Source of the DNA: Parietichytrium sp. I65-24A
Lineage: Eukaryota; Sar; Bigyra; Thraustochytrida; Thraustochytriidae
NCBI GenBank assembly: GCA_012862575.1
Contig: BLSF01000073.1
Location: 121,179 to 185,178, forward strand
Length of the DNA: 64,000 bases
Direction of reading: 5' to 3'
Both the position numbers and the translations under genes were made by a program. Positions within the stretch are counted from its first letter, which is position 1, and each line of letters begins with the position of its first letter. Below, in pieces: positions 30,187-43,300 of this stretch. The notes beneath the pieces are model-generated. The model was given only the letters and a program-made list of their open reading frames with translations, was not told the origin of the DNA and made no database searches.

Positions 30187-31311
30187 GGGTTCCGCCTCCC
30201 TCCTGCGGCCGGTTCTCCGACCTCTCCTGGTTCTCCTGGTTCCTGCGGTTCCCCGAGAGGCGCTCTGCGCGCTCACTCTCCGTGACGGCCCACCATCACG
30301 CGACTCCACGCCTCTCCAGCTTGCTAGCGAGTCGCTACGTCCGTGCCTAGCACTGAGTGCCGCACGCAAGGAATACCGAAGTGTTCTCTATAAGATACAT
30401 TACTGGCGTACTATGCCGAGCTGAGAAGCAGTTCTATGTTCCCCAAGCGCTGTCCTATGCGATTCGGTTAGTCAGCTTCAGCGCCTCTAGCGCTAGCTAG
30501 AGTCTCTCCAGGGAAGCAGGGCGTGGGAGGCATTAGCGATTCACGTAGAAGGCGGCGAGCCTTGAGTAGCCTTGAAGAGTCTTGAGTAGTCTTGAGTAGC
30601 CTAGATCTTTCTTCCTCTTCTTCTCAACGGCGAAGAAAGAAACGAAGAAACGAAGGAACAACACAGTGAGTGAGTGAGTGAGTGGGACTCGAGCGAATTC
30701 GCCGCGAGGACGGCAAATTTCCGAGGACTTGGCGGGTACTTCTACCGCATTGCTAGTCGAGGAGCCACAGAACGTTAGTGCGGAAAGTAGAATCGCAGTC
30801 CAGATTCATTCATCCGGCTCTGGCCTTGTGAGGGGCAAAAACTGTCCGTATCTATCTGTATCTCTCAAGTCGGAAGAAAATTTGAGAGAGTTTGACGGGA
30901 AAGTGCGCGGGTTGGTTAGAAGGGCTTTCTGGCAATCAGTCATCATCAATCATTCATCATTCGCGGTCTGTGGTCTGTGGTCTGTGGTGCTGGAATACTG
31001 GTTGGTAAAACATTGTTTGGAGTCTGCTGGAATCGGAAGATTGCTGGTCTGATTTGCACTGTTGTCGTGCGAAATTAGTAATTCGGAATTCGGAATTTGG
31101 AATTTCGGTTGAATCGTTGTTTGGTTGGTTTACCACGTAGAGATTTGAGGATTGCGCTTTGGTGCGGGAAAAGGCGTGGCGAGCTGAACTGGTGTCTGCC
31201 ACTTACTCTTAATTGCATTCTCACGGATAGAATTTGGATTCGGTTGGTGCCTCGTCGAGAGTTGCTGGCCAAAGCGAACGTGTTAGACTTTCCCAGAAAG
31301 GAGTCGCTGAA
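30187..31311. promoter_or_regulatory. Divergent promoter region of the methyltransferase and giant HECT genes
   Basis: No gene supported. From about 30340 to 30600 there is a TAG/CTA/TAC-rich island, ending in CTTGAGTAG repeats (30565-30602). Toward the HECT gene there are a GAGT tetramer run (30666-30685), a GGTCTGT repeat (30965-30988) and an ATTCGGA repeat (31079-31108). The open HECT frame begins 78 bp upstream of the chosen ATG. Confidence 0.5.
30965..30988. repeat. GGTCTGT heptamer repeat
   Basis: Three perfect copies upstream of the HECT gene. Two further arrays in the same flank are GAGT at 30666-30685 and ATTCGGA at 31079-31108. Confidence 0.85.
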
Positions 31312-34300
31312 ATGATTCCAAAGAGCGAGGACGCTGGCAAGCTTGCTCGGCTTTGCGCTGACAAGAACGAATCTCTGGATCGAGATGCTTTGCTGTATTT
31401 GGCAACGGACCGAGCGGAACTACAGGCGGCGCAGACTACTCTCGCTGGCGCGCGGAGTGAGCTATTCGCCTTGCTCAATATTCAGCCACCTCTTCTTCAA
31501 AGTGAAGGGGTTGACCAACAGAGACAGAAGAAACGCGAGTCAGAAGACGCCGCGGGGAAGGAAACCAGAAGCGCTGGGTCGCCGAAGAGTGGCGCGGACG
31601 AGACGTCCACGAGGCGCTCGCTCCCTGTGCAAGTGTTTAGAAAACTGCTCCAGGAGACACACAAAGACCCACTTTTACACAACTCTCTTCTTAATCAGGA
31701 ATTTTTGCTTGGAACCCCGAGCGAGGAAGAGTGGGAGGAATTTGAGGCTAGGTCGAAGTCGGACGAGGAGGCTGGTGACGCACAGGCCCAACAGCAACAA
31801 GGCGAGGATGGCGCAAGCACTGGAGATGGCCAAGACAGGGAGAAGAAGCGAAAGAAGAATAACACGCATTCTTCCGCAAAATACAAGAAGCGAAAGAATG
31901 TCAAGGCGTGGAGGAGAGTGAGGCATAGTAAGCTGCGCAAACTCGCGCAGGTGAGGGATGCAGACGATGCAGACGGTTTTGATCTCATCAAGAGCCTTGG
32001 CGAGCTTGTCGAGCGCGCCGTTGAGGACGATTCAAAGTCTCTCCACGCACTCCTTATCACCATTTATACCCTTTTGTGTGAATCAGAACAAGTAGAACTC
32101 TCCATACCTGACGCAACGCTCGCAAAGCTACAGGGGATCGAGTTGACTCCTGGCTTTGGGGAAAACCGCGAACCAAAATTTATTGCCGGCCTGCTTCTCC
32201 AGTCGTTAAGCTGCCAGGCGCATGACTATATTGCAACGCATGGGCTGGAGGCTCAAGACGCAGTTGCCGGGCATCTGCTTACCTTTTTACTGCTCTTCTC
32301 CCTCCTTCGCCGCTTCTTGCCAAACGTCGTTAAAAATGATTTCGAGGCAGCGGCGGCGAGAAACTGTTTGAGAATTGCTAGTGCCAATCTGCTAAACCTC
32401 ATGTACAGCGGCATTGCGCCTGCCACGGTCGGGCTTGGGCATGCGCAAGTATCTTCGGCCATCGAATCAGAGACCTCCCTTTCCGCTGTAATTGGTTTGG
32501 CGCTTGGATCATCATCGGCACTGTCTGGTGCTGGAGTCACTCAAGGAGCGACAGCAGAGACACTATCGATTGACACCTCATTGGCAGCTGCTGGCAACGA
32601 AAGCAACAACGCACAGACTGAGACTGGTTCTCAGCCTAAACACAAATCCTCCGCTGGTAGCGCATCGGAAGCAGACATCGAGAAGGATGGCTCACTGTTT
32701 TGTCACAAATTCGGAGCACTTGTGACCAAGTATGCTTTGTTGAACTGGCAGACGCCAGACGATGACTCTCTTCAACACACACTCGCTTCCCTTGTGAATC
32801 AAGCGACACTCTGTTGGACAGCGGGATTTCGCTATTTTTATCCTCTGCCCGGCCAAGTACGCGAGGTTCTCAGAGAATTGCTGTCGTCGCCGCCAAAACA
32901 AAACGTGCTGCTCCTTGAGTGTCTCTGCTCACGAATCACCAACCACGACATGACTGAAGTTTTCGTGGATCCAGATGATGGAGCACCAAATTTAGCAGCA
33001 AATTTGCGTGTGGAAGTGCGTCAAGCGGAGAAGGACGAAGAAGCACCGACTTCCAACGAGACATCTAGTCAGGCACACGATCAAGCAAAAGACCGGCAGG
33101 TCTCCGGCTTGCTTGACGAGTCTACCAAGGCACAAACTACTGACACAATACCACCAGAACGGTGGTTTCAGATGGTCTTGAATAGCGTTTTGCTTGAAGC
33201 GGAGGATACCATCGATCCTAAAGACGACTTTCCACTTCACAGCTATCCTGAGCGTTGGGGGCTTTCGAGTGCATCTAGGACCGCTTCACCGACAGAACCC
33301 ATCCAGGTGGAGAGCGCTTCGCCAAGCGTAATTACTTCGGCACCGTCTCCTGCTGCTGAGGAATTTGGTCTTGATGAGGATGATGAGGAAGTGCTTTTGC
33401 AACGCGCTCTCGCCCTTTCTCTGTCAGAATCTGTTGAGCAACGGGAGAGACCGAGCGGTTCTGCGACTCCAGAGCCCAGTCCGAGCCCAAAGCCACCACA
33501 GCGAAGGTCAAGCAGTAATGTTTTCTTCAGGCTGCGCCTTCTAAGATTCCTGCAGGATTGTGTTGTGGATCTTTCTGGAGGTTCAAGCATTCGGCAAGAT
33601 CAGGACCAGATGCTGTCCGAGTCTGACCCTCAGCTGATTCTCCAGGAGGCTCGCTGCGCTGAGACGATCGAGCTTTCATCAGATTGTCGGACTGCGACTC
33701 AAAAATCTGACAAGGACTGGGGAACGGCTCTTGCCTCGTTGGCCATGAACCGGAAAACTCAGCGATATTACAGGTGGAGCGTGAAATTGAACAAATGTGA
33801 AAAGGGCCACGTGTTCATTGGGGTAGCCGCCAAGCAAGCAAACTCGTCCACCTATCTCGGCGGCGACAAATACGGTTGGGGATTGATTGGCACGAAAGTC
33901 CTCTGGCACAACAGAAGCAAACTCCGCTCTTACGGCTCTGGTTTTAGATCTGGGGATGTCGTACACGTGACACTCGACGCCGTTAGTGGTACCTTGTCCT
34001 ATGCATGCACCAGAAGCGGTAAAAGGACTGACTGGGGAGCTGCGTTTAGAAACATTGGTGAGTGGTGCTCCGGTGAGAACGATCTCCATCCCGCCATTGC
34101 GCTTTATCAGCGGGGTGACTCCGTGACTCTCGTTAGCAGCTTGGGTTATCCTGCGTCTCCTAAGGCAGGCGCGGCGCAGGTTCCGTTCAGTACTGGTCCT
34201 ACAGGTGGAGAGGACATTGGCCCGGACTGGAATTCTCAGCTATTCACCTTCCAGCCCAAGTCCGACCTAACCACGAACCAGCTGCGGATCGCCAGGATGC

Positions 34301-37300
34301 ATGCTCTGAATCAAGCTGCTTCGCAAGCCTCTCATCTTCTGTCCTCGGATTCCGCAGATCACCTGTTCACATTTCTTTCAAAGCTTCAAAAGAGCAAGAG
34401 CCCCACCCAAGTGGCCATTCTCCTGAGCTTATTAGAACGCGCAGTTGCCACTTTAATCCTGTGGCCTCAAAAGCGTGTCCGGGCGAGCACGGCTCTGGAT
34501 ATTATGCGTGCTCTTATGCAGTTGCTGGAACATTTGGGACAAACTTCTGAGCGGGCCCTGTCTGGCGTCAGCAGTGATCCGCATGACTCTGGGAAGGTGA
34601 ATGTCGATGGGGCTTGGGTGTTCGTGACGGCTAGCTCGCCAGCCGCATTTCATTTATCCACGAGCGCAGACCCAGTTGCGGATGGAAATAATATCAGTAG
34701 ACTGGTGGTTGCAAAGGACTCAAACGCTGGAGTTGATGGTGTTGACTTCGGTTCCATGGGAGGACTGTGCTCTGGAAACAAAGTGGATCTCGTAGGGTGT
34801 GCTCAGAAGGGTTCGAGTAAAACGCCCGAGAAGCTTTACTCCCTTCGGGTGATGCCAGGGTCGAGCTTTATGCTTGGCACTTGTAAAGACTTGCAGACGC
34901 AAAAGACAGTGGACGTGTTTGCCTTCCGTGACCGAGTCCACCTTTCTGATGCAAACTCTTCTTCTTTGGACACCACAGCAGAGTATAGCATCTGCCGCCG
35001 ATTGATCGGAATGCTTAGCGGCAAATTGGCCGCAGTGCTCAGCAAAAACAGGTGCTCGTTGAAGGACGGAGAAGATGTGACCTGCGAAGAGCCTCTAGGG
35101 GTTCAGAGCGCTAGTGGCGATCAAGAAGTCCAAAACGACTCTTACGACTATAATGAGCTGCTGCGCTCTTCCCTCTTGGAGAGTGGATTTTCCCAACGTG
35201 TCATTGATGACTACATATCTACACAAGTCCAAAAATATGCAGAGGGAAAATTTCTGCTTCTATTGTCTGGCTACAAAATCTCCTTGTCGGCCGAGCGCGG
35301 TAGCGAACGTGAGAGCAAACCACCTCTCATTCGGAGAAGCTCCGATGGCAGTGCATTTATTGCAATGAACAATGTTGAAGAGTGGGGCCTGGAGACCCCT
35401 AAGGACGTTGCTTTCCTTCAGAGTTTCATCAGCGGAGAAGACAGCAATGTGGAGGTTTTGGATCAGTGGATGATGAGATTTGCTGGCAAGTCTGCATTCT
35501 TGAGCGTAGGTGGCGCCCCGATGCGCACAGCTCGTCTTGCAACAATTGCGTCAATGCTAATGCACACCGGTGTTCTTCAAGAAGCGCGTCTCCTGTGCGC
35601 TTGGCTCGAGCAGACCACCGATGCTGCGCGTCTCAAAGACGCCATGGATGGCACACAGCCTTCGAGGATGCTCATCTCCGTATGGCGTTCGGCCCAGCGA
35701 ATTATAGAATGGGCCATACGATCAAAGCAGCAAAGCGGGAGCACATATTCTGTGTTGGCCGAGAAGATCCTTGTAAAGGTCAAATTCTTACTTCAACTTC
35801 GCCCTGGGACAATGCCAGTTCTCGAGTACGCCTCGCTAGGGCTTCAAAAGAAAATGTCCTCCTCAGCAAGCTCGGCAAGTCTCACATCACTCCATGGACA
35901 ATCATATGCTTCGCCGCCACCCATTGGTTCGCCGACTGGATTTGAATCCTCCCTTCGAGTGGACACATCCTTCCTTGGTCATGCTCCAACCCATCAGGAG
36001 GAGATTGCAGACATCTCAATGGGTAAGCTTGGAAGTGCAGAATTTGTCGATCGCATATATGCAGAAGCCCAGGCCTCTCCTGAGGTAAATCCATCGTCTC
36101 CAGTTCACGATGTGCAGAAGGATGTCACCCTAAGTGTTCTAGAGCAGTGGAAACGAATTGCCAAATTCGTCACTCGAAGTAACGCTCAGCAAGGCAACGC
36201 TCGCACCCATTCGCAGTCTCTGGAATCCGTAGTGCTGTTTGTCAAAGGTCAATTTAGCGTCAAGCAGCTCACCAGTTTGATGCTGGATGGCGCCTGGCGA
36301 GCTATTCAGCGGGCTGTTGGACTCAACATCATTTCCTTGCTGGTTGGCTCCAGAAACCGCTCAAAGCACATCACGCCAAAACTCTTCGGATGCACCACAA
36401 ATTCCTTAGCATCTGCGCAAGTCAAGATGGCTGTTTTAGAGTGGCTCTCGCCGTCTCTTGCCGATGGTTTCTGTGAGCCTATCAGTATTGAGCAAGGCGG
36501 AAGGTTTGCTGCTCCCGGGGCGGTGTCGGGGAAGACCGAGGAATCTGGTTCCATGTTTGCAGCAGACAGGAAGGCGGACGGTGCAAGTGGTGGCGTGGAT
36601 GGGCAATCTGCTGCATCAAGCCAGCTTCCGCAGCTCAGTCCTCTAGACTTTGTGGATCTTGGGCTTGTGGAGAAAGAGGCAAACGAACAGCAGCAGCAAC
36701 AGAGTGCGCAAGCAAAGCTGGCTGAGGGACACTTTTTGAGCAACACAAGGGGGTGCGGTGCTGTCTTGCAAAGAGCGGTCCGCGACGCGTTCGAGCAAGT
36801 GTATTCGTCTTTGGCTGCAGACTTGGAAAGGGCTACCACGGCGAACACAACAGATTTGCAATTAGCGATCATCGAGGCATGGACGTTGACCCTAGGCAGG
36901 GAAGACCACGAATTTCTGTCCCGCGTCGGAGTATTTAGAATTTTCCAGCAGGTTCTCTCCAGCGCGCGACAGTCGCTTTTGGAAGTAGAAGATGGTGGCC
37001 CCGACAACTCCGGTTCAGATACTGCGGAAGCAATTGCCGCTCAGGTCGCAAGACAGTCGCACCTCCTCACCTACCAGCGCATCATGAAAGCCACTCTTCG
37101 AGTGGTTCATCTACTAGCTTCGCAGGTTGTTTTGAACAACGGCGTGCTTGAAGGTTCCAGCACGACCTTCTCCCTCCGAAGTCCAACGGCCTCACTTTTG
37201 ACCAATCTTAGGACTCATACGAAGCCATCCGGCGTGGAGACTCTGGGCAAGTCGGTGTTTGAGATGCTCTTCAACGAACTCGAAACAGCTCTGGAAGGAA

Positions 37301-40300
37301 TGCAGTCGAATCAAAAGCCTGCCGAAACTTTTTTCGTGTCATCGTTCATCGACGACGAGGATTACTGCTACCAGGTCGTCATGCTATTGTATACGACTAG
37401 TGTAAATGGGCTCAAGACTTGTCTCCAATACCTGTCATCACCAGAGCGTATCGAAACACTTCTCACTGCCGCCTCCTGTAATTCACCCCGAATTCAGCAT
37501 CGCACATTGCGACTCCTTAGTCGACTTCTCCCAAGTATCCGGGAAATTCGTTCAGTTGATGATGATCAGCCAGTTGTGTCTCGTCTGTGGGAAATGATCG
37601 CGGAAGCGTATCCGCCGTCGTACGCAGACAAGCTCGCGCAGTACAAGCTTGTCGACACGGAAGAGCACGGGGAGCAGGACGACGTGACCCCAAATATGAT
37701 GGCTATGTTTGGTGGTTCTCGCGCATCTTCCGAGAGGGTGTACGAAGAGAAAGTTTGGCGAGCCTGCGATGTTGTGTCCCTGGTCCGGAAGTTACTCTGC
37801 AGCCCAACCTGGTCTCCCTCGATTCAAGAGAAAATTTGCGAAACCGTGTCTTCAGCTGATAATCCGACGGAACTGTGGGTCACAATGTGTGTCTTGGGCG
37901 GGCAATTTGAGCAGCTGAGAGTGTGTGGAAAAGTGAGATTCTCCCCTGCGCTCTTGCTCAAGGTGGACGATTCCCATATGGAGGACATGCGGATCCTGAC
38001 TCAAAAGTCTGGCGTTCTTGCTGACCTTGGCAGGGGGCCGCACAAGGACTCTGCGAAGGTGCTTCTTCAAGATCTTTCTGCGAGCTCTACCATTGCATCT
38101 TCGGCGAAAGGTGCTAGCGGCTCGTCTGGCGCAGCGTATTCGTCTGGCGCTCCAGGCGCGGCAGCTTCTGGAGCGCCAAAAGCCAAGGACGAGAGAGGGA
38201 CAATCAGACTCATGTCTGCCACCATCGACGCAGACATGCTCATCCCAGTTTCAGAAGTGGGGATTTCCACGTCGGTTGTGCTCGACCAACACACCAAATC
38301 GAAAATTGCGGAGAGGTTCTCGAGAATAGTACTCGATACCCTCACCCGTAGAAACGTTCTCGTAAGCGACAACGAGAGCGACGCTTCGGATCCGGCTACC
38401 GATGAGGAGGACGATAACGACGCGGCCTCGGAGAAGAGCTCTGGCCCATCTGACAAGACTCTCTACCGACTTTTTCGGAAAAACGAGGCATGTCTTTTTG
38501 AAGCAAACTTACAGACCTCTTCGTTACGCGCGATTGTCGAGCTCATTAGGGCTGGGACAGGAAAGGACCTACTCATGCCCGGAGTATTCCGGGCGCTTCT
38601 GGAATTGGCCACAACGCTCACTGACACTGCTGGTATGCAGGACGTCTTCCAACTGGAAAACTGGTGGAGAGCCGTGGCAGGAGAGTACTATCGTGTGAGC
38701 GACAAGCTTGCAGAGCGATTAAAGAGGTCTGTGACGAGAGCAAAAAGCGAGTCTGGACCACCGCGAGTGTCTAGCCCTGGAGCCGCGGATCCTGCGGCGG
38801 GCATGTCTGGTGACGAATCCAGCTCCAAGCCTAACAACACTGACGACGAGGATGATGACGAGGAAATGTCGCCGCAATTGCGCGCGATGATGGAGCTTGG
38901 TCTTGGATTCCCAAAACAAGTGTGCCAACTTGCGCTCTCCCGTTGCGGAGGCGAAATTGATGCCGCCATCGAATTCTGTTTGGAACACGCAGCTGATATG
39001 GACGCTTTGTTGGAGACGGCGAGGCATCAAAATAATGCCCGGGCCGAGGAAGTCGCAAGTTCGTCACGTCGGAACGTCATTGTTGAGAAACTTGTTGAAA
39101 TGGGTTTTCCAGAGCGGTGGTGCCGAAAGGCAATTGAAGTGGTCGGCGAGAACTTTGAAAATGCTCTCACGTGGATTCTTAGGAACGGGGAAATGCTCCA
39201 AGCGCAAGACGAGAGAGAAAATGCCGAGCGCGCAGCCACTGCGGCTGCGGCTGCCGCTGCAGAGCCTCCATATCCGCCGAGAGACTCATCCTCCGAAACT
39301 GGCGCCAGCTCTGGGGCTCATGATGGCACCGAAGAGCCGGCCCAGACTTCTGCAGACAACTCTGTGACTCGCACACTGCCACCAGGCGTCTGCGTGCTCA
39401 CCAGCACGTCGGGGCTGGAAACTGTAGATATTTCGGAGGATATGACCGTTTCAGTGAAAGCTTCGTCCGTCGGCTTTCCAAGCGTAGGAGCACGCGACCT
39501 TCTTCTCACTGGTGGGTGTTGGTACTACGAGGTGACATTGCTCACAGACAAATGCATGCAAGTGGGGTGGGCAGATGCGTCCTTCACAGGTAATGCTGCG
39601 GAGGGAGACGGTGTTGGCGACGACGGGCGGTCGTGGTCCTTTGATGGCTATCGCCGTCTGTTTTGGCATTCCCGAAGCGAGGCTTGGGGCCGAAAGTGGC
39701 GCACAGGCGACGTGGTGTGTGCCGCAATTGACATAGACAAGGGCGAGATCTGGTTCGGGTTGAACGGTGATTATACTGACGGAATGGGGTGCATGGCACG
39801 TGGTATTTCTGTCAATAAGGACTTTGTACGAGGGCTCTTTCCTGCTGCTTCTTTGAACCGAACAGAAAAAATGCAGTTCAACTTTGGGCACTTTGCGAAA
39901 GGATTTCGATACAAGCCTCCGCCTTCTCTTGAATCATACTGCAAACCGATCGCGGATGCTTTCCTCTCTGAGCATAATGCTCGGAGCCACCTTTGGTTTG
40001 AGTCCGTTGCCCCTGGCACAAACGCTCAAAAGTTTTTTCACATGCATCTCGTCGAGGACTGCATGGAGGAGGAAATCCCGAGTTTTTCCTCGAAGGACGC
40101 CAAAGAGAGATTTTTTCTGAATACCAGCACGTCTGGGTCAAGTAAGAGTGGTCGGCCGTCCGACGGCGGGAAACCGCCAGCCTCCCTCGCTTCCAAAAAG
40201 AGCAAACGCAAGCTCAAGTTTAGCCTCAAGGAGCTTGCCGACTTTACTCGGCTTGGCGTGCAGCGCGACTTGAAAGAGTACCAAATTTGTGCATTGAAGG

Positions 40301-43300
40301 ATGCGATCAATTCTCCCAAGTTGGCGATGAGCAAGCTCGAAACCGCGAGTGTGAACGAACTGATTGGCTCGACGTTGGCTACGGCACAGTCACTGTGCGC
40401 CTTATACGCTCGAATGGCTATTATTCTGCTCTTGGACAAGTGGGCAATGATGGATGAGCCGGTAAGAAAATTTATAGCGCATGAGATCATGGAGCTGGGC
40501 GATGAGCATTCCAGCGTCTTGCTGCGGCTTCTAAAGCTGGCGAGTTGTGACTTGACCAATTGGAGCAGCCTATTGTGGGTAATCTCTCCGTCCGACCCGC
40601 CAGGCGACGAATTGAGCACAATTTCCCCGCAATCTGGGGAATCTAGCACCGGAAGTTCGGTTGTGAGAAACATTCCGTTGCTTGATCGTCTCAGTCAAGC
40701 TCTTGAAAGCCTTCTTCAGCGCTTGCCAACGTTTCGGCATAGTGCGGTGGATTGCGTTGGAGTGGAAGTGGCGCGAGCTTCGATGCGAATGTTTTCTTCT
40801 GTGGATTGGAACTCGATGTCTTACACCTCGCGAGCGTTTTCAGAGGCCAAACAACATGACTTTGTGAATGTTTTGAGGAAGTCTCTGGAAATTTATTCCG
40901 CAAGGACAGGTGACAGCCTGGGAGCAGTCGGGGCCATGGCTGCTGCTCACGATGACAACGACGATGAGCTTCGATTCAACGACGCAATTATGATGGAGCT
41001 CCCAAGCATCAGTTTCGCGGTGTGGTTTTCGTCGCTGTTGCTAGAGAATGAAAGTTCTTCCTCGCTTGGTTCTGCGAAGGAGTTGTACGCGATTTGGAGT
41101 CTTGCGATGCATTCTCCGAGTGTGGCGCTGAAGACTATAGCGACTCGGCATCTTACGATAATGCTTCAATCTTTTGCAGGAACAGCCACGTTTTCTGATC
41201 TTTTGAGAATCACTTCGTTGGACCGCATTCAGCGGATGACGAATCGGTTTCTAGCTCGAAGCGGCACCTCCGCCCCTGTCCAGTCTAGATACATGCAGGT
41301 GCTGGTGGAGCTCTGTGCTACCGCGGGCACTGCTAGCAAGGCGCCGGACTCTGGAACACTCGACGACCGACCACTGCTGGACACTACAAGCGCCGCCATG
41401 GCGGACTATGATGACATGATTGGCTCGGTACCACAGTGCGTCTCTGGCGTTCTAACCCAATACCCGATCGAGAATATTCCTGCTGCCCTATTCGAAAGCG
41501 TCTTTGAAGGAAGAGCTGGTTCGCAGGTCGGGGAGGGTGATCAACGTTTACAGGCCTCCAACCTGGTTCTCAGGGACTGTAAAATCGGAGACTTTGTCAC
41601 GCGAGGCCCAGATTGGTCGAGAGGGGACGAAGATGGCGGGGTTGGTTCATTGGGCATCGTGGTGAAAATCGACCCTGACGGCATTATTGTGGACTGGAGG
41701 CTCTTTGGCGCTCAGTCATCTTCAAACCAAGCTGCTGGGTCAAGCCAGGCTACAACGCGGGAAGAAGAACCTTCTATAGTAGTCTCCAGCGCTGTGTCGC
41801 ACGCTCAACATCACACCACTGAAGAGGAAGGTGGAGAGCACACTGAAGACGATGGCAATGACGAGTACTTTGAAGAAGATGCGGACGACGATGGAGAAGA
41901 AGATGAGGAGGAGGACGAAGAGGATATCGACCACATCGACATACGCCAGGTGGTCGAAGGCCATGGCGCGGGGAGCTCGGGTCATCAACAATTGGCAGAG
42001 GGGGTTGTGAATACAACTTCCCCAGTGTCCGCGCGCGAATCTTCGGACAGCTCTGGGGATGCCGGAAATCTGTCTCCAAAGCGAACGTTCAAGTACACCA
42101 AACTTGGAAGCAAGGATGGAACCGAATGGGAAGTCATCATCATCAGACTGAACAACCAGCGCGATCAAGTATGTCGGGTGGACGAGCGCGTTCTTTTGGA
42201 GGAGAGTACAAAAACGGCCGAGGAGAATCGTTTGAAAAAGATGGCGATATCAGATATCACGCCTCCGAGCAAATCTCAAACAGATGAGCAGGCAATAATC
42301 GGCGACCGTCTGCGTCTCGGGGCTGTCTTGTGGATCAACGACTGGAGTGTGCTGCAGTCTGGGCAGGCTGGTGCAAAAGTATTTGGCACCCTGGAGTTTG
42401 CGGAGCTAAAGGCTACAATTGCCGTCTCTGGCCACTTGGTCTCAGAGTCTGTGTTGGAGTTGGTTGAGACTCACATCGTGCGCGGTACTTCAAGGCGAGG
42501 ATGGCGCGCAAGGTTTGGATCGCCTTGTTATCGTCCAGGTACAAAGTATACATTAAAAATTGACCCGGACGGCTATCTAGAGGGCTCCTTTGTGTGTGAT
42601 ATTCCAGACGCGCAAGTGCCATCCTCGATCAATGATTCTCAGTCGAGGGAGAAGCTCTGCAGTCTCCTAGAGACGATAGAAGCGGAAGAAACGAAAACCC
42701 TTGAGAGCGGGCCTCCTCAGAACGAGCCTTCCAATCGGTCGCATCCTATTCTGATTCAACGCGGTGGCCAGGATCGACCGTTTCGAGTGGACATTTCTGC
42801 TTTTGACGATCTCGGCGACGCCGATCTCCTCGAGGCACTCCTTCGTCCTCTCATGTCCCGCGGTGCCCTTGCAGGTGGCGAATCGGTGGACCCGCAGAGA
42901 GCTAGCCGGCGAGCGATGGCTGCTGCATTCAGTCACAGACGCGGATCCCTCGTGCAGGGTTCTGGTGCTGGCCAAGAGGAAGGGTCCGGTGGGGTTCACA
43001 TTTCTGCCCCCAGCAAGGAGGTGATGGCGAAGGTAAAGCAGCTTTCTAAGCAAGTCAAGTGCACTGTGCGTGAAGGAGAAGTTGATCACGTTCTGGAGTG
43101 TAACAGCTTCGCCACTTTCGGTTACGTTTTGAAGAGTCTCAGTATTCACTTTGATCCTGCTGTCCAGGGTATTGTGTGCCTAGGGGAGTCGGTCAAGTCT
43201 GTTGCCGATCCACTGGTGCAATACATGGATACCCGCGACGTGCCTGCTTCAGCTCAAAGCGAGAAGACGATGGAGGAAATAACCATTTCTCTTGTTCCGG

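Noticed and set aside
36306-37007. Antisense frame of 233 codons inside the HECT gene (also 40038-40673)
   Set aside because: Shadows of the strongly supported 15-kb sense frame; no family motif.
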